Below the pieces are notes generated by a model. That model was not told the origin of the DNA and searched no databases. It worked only from the letters and a program-made list of their open reading frames with translations. A stretch of 64,000 bases of DNA, from NCBI GenBank assembly GCA_951802195.1, contig OX637623.1, forward strand, positions 1-64,000. Reading direction: 5' to 3'. The translations under genes were made by a program, and so were the position numbers. This document shows, piece after piece, positions 10,161 to 20,984 of the stretch. Positions within the stretch are counted from its first letter, which is position 1, and each line of letters opens with the position of its first letter. Source of the stretch: Tausonia pullulans (Eukaryota; Basidiomycota; Tremellomycetes; Cystofilobasidiales; Mrakiaceae).

Positions 10161-12010
10161 ATGGCCAACTACAACGGCTCTTCGTTTGCCTCCTATGGAA
10201 TCGATCCGTCCCTCATCGACACGACGACCCACTATTGGCGGCCCTGCTCACCCGATTCGTCGACAGATCACGGCTATTTCGGACTGAGGGTGTCAATCGC
10301 TGTACCTCCTTCCTTCCCTTCGGTCCCTCTGCTGACCGACCCACTCCCATCAGCGCCGCCATCTTTGTCACGGGGTTCACTTCTGCCATCGGGACGTGCA
10401 TGCCCATCGTCTTCAAGCGGAATGAGCGCATCAAGGACTCGCTCCACCCTTTTGTCTACGACTTTGCTCAATATTTCGGTTTGTCTGTTACATTGAAGGC
10501 CTTCCAAGTCCGCCGCAGCTGACCCTGTCGAGAACTTGTTGCAGGCACGGGTGTTATCATTGCGACGAGGTACGTCGTCGAGATGAGGCGTACGGGCGGA
10601 CATGAACGAGCCATAGTGGAGACTGACGACGCGTACCCACTCAAGCTTCATCCACCTAATCGAGGAAGGCCTTGGCGCCCTGAGCTCGCAATGCGTTGGT
10701 GAGTGCATGCTTCTCTCTCTCATCTCGAATCTTATGCTGATTCCCTCCGCCAGACCCCTTCTGGACGCAATACGCCTGGGGTTCCGCCCTCGTCATGACG
10801 AGCATGTCAGTCTAGCCCCCTTGCGCGTGTCTTGTCCTATGTGCTGATGCCTGCTTTCAAAGGTTCGCCATGTTCCTTATCGACTTTTTTGCCCAGCGAT
10901 ACGCATACTTTTATCTCGACTCCCGTCGGCGAGCCCGACGGGAGCGAGCGACGACCGATGCGCTCGCCCCCTCACCCCAGCTTGAGACGGCGACGATCCT
11001 TGACTCCGTCATCGCCCGGCCAGTCTCGTCGCATCCGCCAATTTTCCTGCCTTCCTCCTCGCGTGCAAGTGGCACCCTTGACGACGGCGTAACCACAACC
11101 AGCGGGACCGAGACCCCGCCTCAGCACATGGTCGTTTCTCACCAACGCCGGGCGACGTCTGCGCTGAAGGAGAAGGCTGCGCTCGAAGCCGAGGAGGACC
11201 ACAAGCGCAGGGGTCTCTTTGACACGCTCCACGAGGCACAGAAGGAGGCCCTGAGCAACCTCCTCCCCGGCAACTCACCCGCCGAGGACGCCGAGCTTGC
11301 GGCGCAGGACGCCAAGGATCAGCGTGACGACATCCTTGCCGCGACGCTCAACGTCATCCTGCTCGATGGCTCAGTCCTTGCTCATAGTGAGCCCAGAGTA
11401 CTGAGTTCGTACGGGTTCTCTCTGACGCGGTCCCTTCTCAGGTGTCATGATCGGCCTCAACCTCTCGGTCATGGCCTCCCACGGCTTCCCAACGTTCCTG
11501 GTCGTCATTGTCTTCCACCAGGTGAATTCACATCATCTCCTTCTCTTTTCCAAACGACTGACGCCTACTCTTCTGCAGGCCTTCGAGGGTCTCGGTCTCG
11601 GCGCCCGTCTCTCGCTCATTCCTTTCCCCAAGGGCTCCTGGACGCCATGGGTTATCGCCGGATCTTTCTCCATCGTCACGCCCCTGGGGCAAGCCATCGG
11701 CCTCGGTCTCCGCTCGTCGTACGCTACGGGCTCGCACCAGGTTGTCCTCACGACGGCGTTCGTCGGCGTCATCACAGGTGCGTCGCGCGCGTTTCGCCCC
11801 GTGCGTCTACCGCACTTGATTATGCTGACCACCATGTCACACTTCGGTTTCTCAGGCGGTATTCTCCTCTGGACTGGAGTCGTCGGCCTCCTTTCCCGTG
11901 GTTTCTTCCGGGAGGACGTCATGCGCGAGCCGCTCGGCGTCCTCGCCTGGCGATTGGGCTGTCTCCTCGCCGGCGCGGCATGTATGGGTCTCATCGGCAA
12001 ATACGCTTGA
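10161..12010 (+). CDS. ZIP-family zinc/iron transporter
   Basis: This is a ZIP (ZRT/IRT-like) divalent metal importer of about 500 residues, expected in the plasma membrane. Helix 1 (AAIFVTGFTSAIGTCMPIVF) and helix 2 (GTGVIIATSFIHLIEEGLGAL) carry the family signature GTGVI.ATxFIHL. Helix 4 has the metal-binding HSVMIGLNLSV. Helix 5 has VIVFHQAFEGLGLGARLSLI, with the conserved H, E and G residues. The C-terminus, WRLGCLLAGAACMGLIGKYA, is typical. About eight exons join in frame; the split codon at A-H-S (GCTCATA|GTGTC) was checked. The long cytosolic loop between helices 3 and 4 is charged and Ser-rich, with only scattered histidines, unlike the His-rich loop of many ZIPs. The start MANYNGSSFASYG is the first plausible ATG. 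Confidence 0.9.
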
Positions 12011-12387
12011 GCGAGCTCTCATTTCGTCTCTCTCCTTGTATAGACTCCTCTCTTCCTTCATTTGTATCTTACTTCCTCCGGCATCTGTAGTCAGCATGGA
12101 CTCTCTTTCTCAAGCCCCTTTTGCTTTGCCTCTCTCGCACCAATACTACCACATGACGCGCGATTCTCCCCTACTGGCTGGTGTGCGAGATTGAGAGTGA
12201 GAGCGAGCGCTCTTGCCCGCCCCACCTGCTCCACGTAGTTGCTGAGAAAAAAAAAAAAAGAAGCCGATCGTATCCTACGGAGATGTGCTCTGTCCCTCCG
12301 CCTCCCAATCCCCCCTCCCAATCCCCCCCCCCCCCCCTTCCCTCCCCGACGTCGTGCCCTTGCGCCACCCTCGCTGAGCCCTCTCGC
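12011..12387. other. Convergent intergenic region with homopolymers
   Basis: This lies between the 3' ends of the ZIP gene and SDH4. It contains an A-tract near 12246-12258 and a run of 15 C at 12323-12337. No gene is seen. Confidence 0.5.
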
Positions 12388-13621
12388 TTAGGCCTTCCAG
12401 GTCTTGCGAATAAGCTCCGTCAGTCCTGGTACGAGGAAAGAACATAGCCACCGTCAGCAACAACCCAGGGCACAGGTCTCCATACGACGCCGTCACTCAC
12501 CGATGTCGTTGGTGTTGAACTCGTAGCAACCCCACAGAGCCGCCACCGTCGCGGCCTTGAGCGCCCACGAGGCCGCGGGTCCAGCGACGGGGAACTTGCG
12601 CTTGTGAAGGTAGTCGACGAGGCACGAGTCGAACCCGATGTGAGAGTGGACAATGAGCGAAGCACAGAGGAGACCGTCAAGCGCCGGGTGGGAGGTTCCC
12701 GAGAGGGCGTAAGACGAGGCGCTGTTGTTTTTTTGTGGAGGGGGAGGGGGGAGGAGGAAAGGAGAAGTGAGAGGCGAGAGTCATAAGCTTGGCTGAAGGG
12801 TGACTCTATGCTACGGAGACGAGAGGACCCACGTGATGGGAAGGAGGGCGACGGAGAGGAGACGCTCGAACTGCCAGTGGTGCGAGCCATGCGCCTTGGA
12901 CGGAGGGGGGAACGAGGTCGCGTCGTTGACGGTCCCGGGAAGGACGGCTGAGGCAGAAGAGATCGAACATCAGTCCTCGTGTCTGATAGGGCATGGAGAG
13001 AAGGCGCTGGTGTGCAGTCGTTTGGACGCAGCGCCACCCCCGTCCGTCTGTCCGGCTTTCGAGGCGGCTGGAAGGAGCCGACAGGCGGCGAGCTGAGCCA
13101 GGCAGCGCGAGCCAGTCGCCAGCCGGCCCACACCTCTGTCCCGTGCTCCTTTGCTCTCAGACGCGACCGACAAGACATCCGCCTCGCCATGGCGTCGTCT
13201 CGTCTTGCCCCTCCGTCTCCAGCCTGGACGGTGGCCCTGCTCGGCCGGCGGCCGGAGAGGTGATCTCCCGTCGATGGCATGGAGCCGGCGGGCTAAATCG
13301 CGCGAAGGGGGAACGGCGGCGGGCCAGATCGGAAAGGGCGCCAGGAGAGACAAGCGACGCACGTCCTCCGGGAACATAGGTGTTGATGCCGGAAGCCTGG
13401 GCGTCCTTGATGTCCACAGCGGCGTTCTGCCGGGCGCCTGGAGGGCGACGGAGGAGAGGGGGGGGGGAGGGGAGAGTTCAGAGAGCACACTGTCAGCGCT
13501 CTGAGGAGTAAAGAAGCGCGAGGGCGAGCGACGGACTCGTGTGGAAAGCCGGGGCGGCTCCCCGCCGGAGGGCAAGGAGGGTGGGCGAGGACGCGCGGAC
13601 GGCGGTGCGGAGAGGAAGCAT
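12388..13621 (-). CDS. SDH4: Succinate dehydrogenase membrane anchor, small cytochrome b subunit
   Basis: This is the CybS subunit of respiratory complex II in the mitochondrial inner membrane, which helps bind heme and ubiquinone. Exon 1 from 13621 encodes a targeting peptide (MLPLRTAVRASSPTLLALRR). Later exons give INTYVPGGPVLPGTVNDATS and SHHWQFERLLSVALLPIT, which is the start of the first helix. ALSGTSHPALDGLLCASLIV then leads into the family signature HSHIGFDSCLVDYLHKRKFP. The last codons are YEFNTNDIGLTELIRKTWKA, a very typical C-terminus. At least five exons join in frame. Residues expected in the family (H-S-H, D-Y pair) are present. It is the first of four minus-strand genes in a row and sits next to ISA1, whose product helps make 4Fe-4S clusters such as the one in SDH2. 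Confidence 0.9.
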
Positions 13622-14016
13622 GGCGAGAGCGAGGGAGGACAGGGAGGCGGGAAGAGTATCGGCGGGTCGGTGGTCGTCGGGCGAGAGACAGAGAGGATGC
13701 GCGGCAGGACGGACGCCAGCCAACCTCTGGCCGCTGATTGGCGGGAGCCAGCAGACGGCCCATCGACGTCGCCCTCGGCCTCGCGAGCCCGCTCTCAGTC
13801 TGTCCGCCGTCGGGGTGGCCTGCAGCCGTGGCCTCGCCCTCAGCTCAGCGCCGTCTCCATCCACTGGCGGCAGCGGGCAAGCGTCGCGCGCGCGGCCATG
13901 GGCAAGACGCGTCGGGGCAGTCGGGCGTCATCACATCATGAGCATACAACAAGCGCGTCCTCTCCCCCAGTGTCCCACACGACCCATGCACCAAGGCTAA
14001 TCTAAGGTCTCTCTCT
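13622..14016. other. SDH4 upstream region
   Basis: Spacer between the SDH4 start and the ISA1 stop. I see no separate gene; open frames here are read-through of GC-rich sequence. Confidence 0.4.
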
Positions 14017-15119
14017 CTAAGCGCTTGTCGGCGGAACAGCGGCGACGTTGAAGGACTCTGCAAGGGAGGAAGGAGTCGGCGCGGTCAGCCGAGCGCTTCG
14101 GGCGAAGACGAGCCGAGAGCGAGATAGGGGATGGGGGGGACCAACCTCCACAGCCGCACGCGTCCTGATTGGAGGGGAAGGAGGGCCAGCGTCAGCACAG
14201 TCGGTCCATGAGGGCCGCCCAGCGAGTGTTTGTACGCACTACGATGTTCGGGTTGTGGAAGACAAACTTGGCACTGATGGGGTGCCATTGGGGGAAGGCT
14301 CAGTCAGCTTCGTCGTCTCCGTCATGCGCTATCGTCCCGGCAGAGGGCCACCCACCTCAGCCGGTCCTCGACCCAGTCCATCTCGCTTCCGATGATTGTC
14401 ATGAGTGCCTTGCCCTCGAGACAGACCTTGACGCCGTCCTGCTCGACGACGTCGTCGAATCGCGCCGGTTTGTCGACGTACTCGAGGTGATATGCCATGC
14501 CGGCACACCCCTTCGACCGAACCCCGATCCGAAGGAGGTCGCCCTCGGCCGCTAGCTCACGAAGTCGCTCGAGCGCCTTGGGGGTCTGGAGGAGGAAGAG
14601 AACGGTGGATGGGTCGTTGGGTTAGCGAATAGTCCTCCACAACAGGGGAGAGAAGGCCGAGTGACGCACCATCGTGATCGCGGCCTTCCTCGCCCGAGGA
14701 AGCGCCCTCCGAGCCGGCTTGCGGGCAACGTCGCTCCCCTCAGCCGTCTTAGTGATGACGGGTGTAGCCGTCGATAGAGGAGAGGGCGTGGGCGTGGGCG
14801 AGGGCGAGGACGAAGAAGCATGGGCAGGCGGATCAAAGAGGCGGTCCTTGCCCTTGCCACCGTCGAGCGTCGGAAGCGCGAGCGGAGTCAAGGAGAGCGA
14901 AGCGTAGGCGTCGGCGGAGGAGGAGGAGGGCGAGTGCGAGGCAAGGGAGGGGGAGTCGGCCGGCGGGGACGAGTAGAAGGCCCGTCGGAGGAAGGAGGAG
15001 GCGACCGAGGAGCAGGCGGCGGACGATGAGCTGCCGCTGGCGACGGCTGAACGGGCGGCGCTGGAGACGAGGAGCGGCCGGACAATGTGGTGGGCGTGGT
15101 GAGCGTGGTGGGCAAGCAT
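14017..15119 (-). CDS. ISA1: Mitochondrial iron-sulfur cluster assembly protein, A-type
   Basis: An A-type (IscA/ISCA) protein, required in mitochondria for 4Fe-4S cluster maturation of enzymes such as aconitase. The N-terminal third (MLAHHAHHAHHIVRPLLVSS onward) is a long Ser/Ala-rich presequence. The domain follows, with TPKALERLRELA, GDLLRIGVRSKGCAGMAYHL, LEYVDKPARFDDVVEQDGV and KALMTIIGSEMDWVEDRL. SAKFVFHNPNI and the C-terminal CGCGESFNV complete it. The three cluster-binding cysteines (one in SKGCAG, two in CGCG) are all present. Introns split the gene at least four times. The short tail AAVPPTSA after CGCGESF is slightly longer than usual. The A-type call is sure; ISA1 rather than ISA2 is based on the C-terminal motif. 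Confidence 0.88.
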
Positions 15120-15352
15120 GGTCGCGGACGAGAGGGCCAGAGGAGGAGAGAGACGCGCGAGAGGGTGAGAGCGAGGATATGGTTGGTGGAGACGGAGAGA
15201 AGGAAGAGGCCGGACTGAAGACCGCCCGCGGGGGACCCGTCTGACTCCTCGCCCAGCCCCGCAAACCAGTCATGCGGCGGCCAGTCACAGGCCGCCAGTT
15301 CCAACGCCATCTTATTCATCCAGGAAAGAAGGCAGCAAGTCCATAGCATCAC

Positions 15353-16852
15353 TCATTGACCACCCCAGCCGGCGCCTGCACGAGTGAGCTGCTCCCGCCT
15401 GTCGTGCTCCCTCTCCCACCGTTTCCGCTGCGACTCTCGCTCAGCCTCGGGGTTCCAGGATCTGGCAGCAGATACACCAGGCCGGGTTGAGTGCGTGCGA
15501 GGAAGGGCAGATCCAGCGACTCACCTGTCGAGCTTGTCGCCATGTGAGCCCCGGTCGCTCCGACCCTCACCCCTCCGCGCGCTTCCGTAGTCCTCGGACC
15601 GCCTGCCGTCGTTCCCCTCCTTCTCCTTTTCATAGGGCGGTGCAAACCGGCCTCCTTCTCGTCCTCCCGCAGCAGTCCGGTCGCCTGATGGAGGAGTCCG
15701 GCTCCTTACGCGATCATCCCTCCTCCATACCACTGGGCTGCGCTCTCGCTCTCGCACCCCAGATCGCGAAGAAGGCGAACGAGAGCGCGGAGGAGGACTT
15801 CGATCCCGATTGCGATGACGGTCGTCGCGGTGGTCTCGGTGGTGGTGGTGACGATCGTCGTCGCGGTGACGGGTCGACGACCGGTCGTCGCGATCCCGGT
15901 GGTGGCGAGACGAAGTCGACACCTCGGTCTTGATGGCCTTGCGCTCGGCCTTGAGCTGGGCCTTGATCTCTGCCTTGACAAGTTTCTCAGCGGCTCGTTC
16001 GCTGTCAGAGGTTGGGAAGACGAGTCAGCATCCCGACCCTGCTTCACGTGACTCGGCAGTGTGCCAGAGACAGACGCGTCTCCCTCGAAAGGGACTCACA
16101 CCTTGCGCTTGATTTTCTCCTCCTTCTCCTTCGCAATGTCCTCGTCACTCTTCTTGATCTCAATCAGGTTGGCGTTCGACCGGTCCTTGGGCGCAAAACC
16201 CCTGGATGGGTGAAGGAGCAGCGACATGTCAGTGGACGAACAGATGCATCGTCTGTCTGCACGCTTCAGCCAGCCCAGAACGCACAGCGCAACGGCTAGA
16301 GCGTCTTCTTCAGCATCCTTGATCTTGCGGATCTCCTCGGCCTTTGCGAGAGCCGCAGCGTCGCCCTTGGGGTCCTCGTCGCGTGAGTACCAATGGATAT
16401 CCTTGTTCTGCGAGTGTGGGCAAGCGAGGGCGTCAGGATGATCTGTTCTTTCTCTCAGCAGAGTGGGTCGCTCGTTCGTTCCGGCGACCAACCTTTTGCC
16501 ATCGACCTTGAGAGAGGAGGGGAGGCGGGGGGAGTCGAGGTCAGCAGCAGCGAGCCAGCGTGAGAAAGAGACAGCGACGCACCGGCAGGCGCGAGAACAG
16601 AATGGCCGAGATAGTGCTCGCGGTCTTTGTCCTGAGAGATTCAGAATGTCAGCCATTCATCTGGCCAGATAAGAAAGTCCGAACCACTAACGCTCTGGAC
16701 GTCGGTCCATTTGAACTCGGCTGAAGCAAGCCCCAGGACGGGTCGCTGGTCAGGGCGGAGCCAAGGAAGCGGGAAGACGAGACTATAGGGGACGGGGAAG
16801 ACGCACCGGCTCCTCCTCGAGTGCCGCCTCGGGTGCCTTCGCCTTGTCCCAT
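15353..16852 (-). CDS. MMTAG2-like (multiple myeloma tumour-associated protein 2 family) RS-rich protein
   Basis: The N-terminus assembled over four short exons reads MGQGEGTRGGTRGGAAEFKW, then TDVQSDKDREHYLGHSVLAP and AGRWQKNKDIHWYSRDED. This matches the animal and fungal MMTAG2/C1orf35 family, which starts with an RGG-type region, FxW...DKxRExYLGHS and GRWQK. A charged helix follows (LVKAEIKAQLKAERKAIKTE). The C-terminal half is Arg/Ser/Asp/His-rich (repeated HRD and RSRSP-like units) and likely nuclear, in keeping with RNA-processing proteins. The last exon ends with EREHDRREQLTRAGAGWGGQ. All junctions traced keep frame. The biochemical role of the family is poorly known; I assign only family membership. 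Confidence 0.8.
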
Positions 16853-17134
16853 GGTTGACAATGAGTAGATAGGCGGCGGTGATGGGGTGGTGGTTGAGTG
16901 ACGGCGGACGACGCGTCTGTCTGGAAGTGGATGTTCGAGGGGGAGAAGGACGAGGGAGCGCTCGGATCGGGCTTGTCGTTCACGTTGTCGCGGAAAGCGA
17001 CACAACTCTCGAAGATACGAGCACTGGGCTTATTAGCAACAAGAGAGGCTTTCAAGAAAGCATTGTTCATCATGAGCAAGTTGATACATGTATAGGTCGC
17101 TAAGAGGAAGTGCGCGAGCCTACGGCAACCGACA

Positions 17135-17964
17135 TCAGTCATTCCTTGTCAGCCCTTCAATTTCTGTCTTGGTATTTGTGTACGAGTCGCGGCCAGCTCC
17201 AAGGAACCAGAGGAGCCTGCATTGAGCCACCGAATCTATATCAGCCTGAGAATTCGACTGGATAGAGGCCAACGCATGCGCGCACCTAACAACGGCGGGC
17301 ATCGCCGTCCCCGCGACATTCCCCCATACGAGTAGCGTCCATGCCGAGAGGTTCCATCGGATCGCACCCGGGAGATAAAAAAGCGTGACGGCGATGTGGG
17401 CGACCTACACCCGCGACAGCGACAGAGAGAGAGGAGGCGAGGATCAGCAAGGCAGGAGCGACGTCATCGCGCGATATCAAGCGAGGAGGATGACGCACAT
17501 CGCCGATGGCAAGGCAGAACAACTGGGATCGAATGCACTTCTCGAGCAAAGCCGGGTAGGGCTTGAGGACCCGATTCAGCGTCGGAACAAGGACGAGCGA
17601 GGTGATGCCGATGATGAGCATGCCTGGCGAAAGGAGGAACAGGTGGATAAGAGATCGGATCGAGAGTCAGCATGCTCATGGTCGATCCGACTGGCGCTCG
17701 CCAGCCCACCTTGTCCAACTCACAGCTGCCCATCCCGCTGGCCACGAGCTGGCCACGGTGGCCGCCCGTCTTGTCTAGCGTGTCGTTGTAGCTCTCGCCT
17801 AAATATGCCTTGAAGAAGGACGTCGGGAAGAAGATCGCCCAAGCGGCGCCGCCGAGCAAGCCCAACGGCTCGACTTTGCTAAAGAAATGGTAGTATAGGG
17901 AAGGGAGGGGCGACTTCTGGCGAGGGTCCGAGCTGATGAGCGGGAAGGTCTCTGAGGAGGACAT
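17135..17964 (-). CDS. DUF7704-type small membrane protein
   Basis: A protein of about 170 residues with four predicted membrane helices. The N-terminus has PLPSLYYHFFSKVEPLGLLG and GGAAWAIFFPTSFF. The middle has MLIIGITSLVLVPTLNRV and the LFCLAIGD segment, and the C-terminal part has VAHIAVTLFYLPGAIRWNLS then LLVWGNVAGTAMPAVVRLLW. The layout (short polar start, LPxxYY, first helix after EPL) is that of the fungal DUF7704 family of unknown function. Four exons join in frame and the protein ends IEGLTRND. The ATG at 17964 is the only one in a suitable place. Confidence 0.7.
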
Positions 17965-18517
17965 TGGAGGAAATCTGGCGTAGAGTTTCTTGATCCGACC
18001 TGCCGATCGAGAGAGTAAGAGGGGAAGGAGACGGCTCAGACCGTCAATGCGTTTTGTCGTCTGGGTTGGCCCGTGCGCCTCTGTCTGCCTTCAGCGATTT
18101 TCCCTGCAGATTTGCAGCTGAGAGAGAGCCCTGACAGTATGGATGGATTCCGCTCTGCAAACGCGCTCGTTGATGGGATTCCTTTAGATACCGGCGTTGT
18201 CTCTCGGCTTTCGGCTTGGCGAGTCTCGTGCAGGGGCTGTGCCCGGTCGTACGGCGCTGCGTAAGGTCAGCCTCCAGTATGCTACGGCGTCTTACGGCAT
18301 CCCACCTCATCGTCACCCTCGGTCGATCAGAGGTGAGACGCAGTCATGCGGAGGCAGCGGCGCGGTCTACTGACGTAGTACAGGCCGCAGCGACGGCCGC
18401 GGATCAGCAGTAGCACGCACCTTATGAGGAGCTTGATCGCTGTCAGCTGTCCTCACTCCTCACAAAGGCACGCCATCGCAAGTATCGTCTCGCTACTCTA
18501 TAACTACATCAGACACC
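17965..18517. promoter_or_regulatory. Divergent promoter region
   Basis: Shared upstream region of the DUF7704 gene (-) and the Gly-rich gene (+), about 550 bases. No gene or RNA is recognisable. Confidence 0.4.
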
Positions 18518-19164
18518 ATGGGACTCATCAGCAAGGTTCTTCACCACGGCGACCACAAGGACAAGTGCGTCTCTTATTTGAGATCCCAGGTGGCTTTGCC
18601 CGTCGTCTTGACCCTCATTCTTTCTCTTCCGCCAGCCATCCTCCCCCTCCTCCCCAAGGCGGAGGAGGACCGGGCCAGTTCGGAGGCCAAGGGCAGGGGC
18701 AGGGGCAGTTCGGAGGCCAGGGCCAGTTCAAGTGCGCCTCTATGCTACTGACTCAACGTGCCCGCTGAACTTCCATCTTCGACTGACACGTGCGTCCGCG
18801 TCATCTCAGCGGCGGACCGGGAGGGTTCGGCGGTCAGCAACAGAACTTTGGAGGGCCTGGGTGAGTCGAGCAGAGAGCCCCTTGTTGTGCTCAGGGTGGC
18901 TGATCACAGCTCATCTCTCAGAGGCGGAGGAGGAGGCGGACCGGGAGGCTTCGGCGGCCAGCAGCAGTACGGGTGAGCCAGCTAGCGAACGAACCTCCAC
19001 GAGCTGAGAGACCAGGAGCTGACGGACATCTTTCTTCCCAAAGAAATGACCACGGTGGGTTTGGTGGAGGAGGTGGAGGGCCTCACCACGGGGGCGGGCC
19101 AGGTGGCGGGCACGGCGGAGGCCCTGGTGGGCCGGGCGGATTTGGAGGGGGACCGCGCCACTGA
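18518..19164 (+). CDS. Gly/Gln-rich low-complexity protein with one repeat per exon
   Basis: A short protein of about 120 residues. The first exon encodes MGLISKVLHHGDHKDK. The following exons each encode similar low-complexity blocks: PPPPQGGGGPGQFGGQGQGQ, then GGPGGFGGQQQNFGGPG, then GGGGGPGGFGGQQQYG. The last exon gives NDHGGFGGGGGGPHHGG and a run of GGP repeats ending GGFGGGPRH. Each junction falls inside or next to a glycine codon, so loss or gain of an exon keeps frame. The composition resembles prion-like or condensate-forming proteins and fungal small Gly-rich stress proteins, but there is no catalytic domain. The function is unknown. Confidence 0.75.
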
Positions 19165-19414
19165 TCAGACGCCAGACTTGTGTATGAGCCTCGATATAAT
19201 ATGTCTCTCCCAAGAATTTCGTTGACTGAAGGATTGCAACGCCGAGAGATCTCTGTGGAAGTCGCGAGAGAGAGATGGAAGGGGTCCGTGGCGGCCGCTT
19301 GACTTTTTCGGGGCGCGGCGAGGAGGAGGAGGAGGAGGAGCCAGTGCCGGAGGGCCGCTTCCTCCGTCTCCAACCACCACCAACACCCACCCTTTCAGCT
19401 ATTCTCTGTTAATC

Positions 19415-20748
19415 ATGTCCCGCTCTGCCACCTCCGTCGCTCGCTCCTTCCTCTCCCGCGCCTCGGCGACTTCGCTCCGCGCGCCCCTCGTCACCCGCGC
19501 CGTCCTCGCCGCTCCCTCGGCCCGGGCCTTCGCCTCGTCCGCCATTCGGGCGTCCGCCCTCGAGGGTGAGTGGTCTGTTCCTCTTGGTTCGATGTTTCGC
19601 TCGGGATCTCGCTGTAGACCAAGAGGTTTAATCCTCATGCCAGCTATGGCGGTGACGACGAGATCGAGCGAGAGGTCATGTACCTCATCCGCTACGTTCG
19701 CCACTGACAGGCTTCTCTCGTCTTCCAGGTGACGAGACCCTCTCTTCCACCCTCGCTCAAGAGCTCAAGTACGAGCAGGAGAACGAGGGTTCCGAGCCCG
19801 AGGAGTTCGCCGAGGTCGCCAAGTGGATGAAGTCTGAGGGCTGGTCGGTCAGTGCTCTCGCCCTGCTTTCCTTCCCTCGTTTGCTGTTTGCTAACAGCCT
19901 CTGCGAATGACCCTCGTCTCTCTATTTCCTCCCAGGCTACCGAGAAGCCCGGACAGGACGAGGTCACCTTCACCAAGAACATTGACAACGAGGTGTACGT
20001 CCCCTCGCTCTTCCGGATTGACGCGACTCGCGAGCGAATCAAGCACGACTGACGCGTCGTCATCCCTTCCAGCATCGCCGTCACCTTCCAGGTCTCGGAT
20101 CTTCCTTCCCCCGTTCCCGAGGAGGAGATCGAGAACGAGGAGGACATGATGAACGATGAGGAGTCCGTCACCGTCGCCACCGTCACGATCACCAAGGTGT
20201 GCCCTCCCTGTCAATCTCCCTTCTCCGCGCAATCGAGAATTCACTCCTTTCTACTTGCTGCCCCTCTAGCCCAAGGTCAACTCGCAGGCCCTCGTCTTCG
20301 AGACCATCATCTCTGAGGGCGACTTTGAGATCGAGAACGTCTCGCTCGTCCAGGACTCCAAGCTCCAGACCGAGGAGACCGCCGAGGCCGAGTACCAGAA
20401 GCGCGGTCTCTACGCTGGACCCCGTGAGTGTTCCCGAAGTCTTTGCTAGTCGAGAGGGCTTCATGAAGCTGACTTTTATTTGACGCGCTGGCTTGCTTGC
20501 TTTCCAGGGTACGACCACCTCGACCCCAACGTTCAGGACGTGAGGCTTCTCTCACTCTTCGCCTTGTCGCTTGCCTGCTCCCCCTGACTGAAACTCAACC
20601 CTTCCAACCACAGCAATTCGTCGCGTTCCTCGAGGCCCGTGGCGTCAACGAGCAGCTTGCCGATGCCATTCTTGAGTACCAGAAGTTCAAGGAGCAGAAG
20701 GAGTACATGTCCTGGCTCGAGGGCGTCAAGTCGTTCGTCGACCAGTAG
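19415..20748 (+). CDS. MAM33: Mitochondrial acidic matrix protein, p32/gC1qBP family
   Basis: This is the fungal p32 homologue, a doughnut-shaped acidic trimer in the mitochondrial matrix linked to ribosome assembly and respiratory function. An N-terminal presequence (MSRSATSVARSFLSRASATS) precedes DETLSSTLAQELKYEQENEG and FAEVAKWMKSEGWS. The central beta part has GQDEVTFTKNIDNEVIAVTF then QVSDLPSPVPEEE and an acidic stretch. The end has RYDHLDPNVQDQFVAFLEAR and a helix QKFKEQKEYMSWLEGVKSFV. DHLDPNxQDxFxxFLExRGV and the C-terminal WLxxxKxF are family marks. Six or seven exons join in frame. Confidence 0.9.
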
Positions 20749-20984
20749 ATGTTTGAATCTCGATTCGAGATGTATCAGTAATGCTATGACCCCAACCCAC
20801 CCTTCACTCAAAATATTTTGCTTCTTGTATCTCGCGGACGTCGACGCAGCATGTAAGATCGAGATTGTCTCATGATTTCCCACCTCCTCGTTTCCATCCT
20901 GTTTCCATCCTTCCCGTCAAGCTGTGGCGATGGCCCTGAGCTCTGCATGCGCGAAAGGAAAGATACATCAGCCCTTATCGCACC

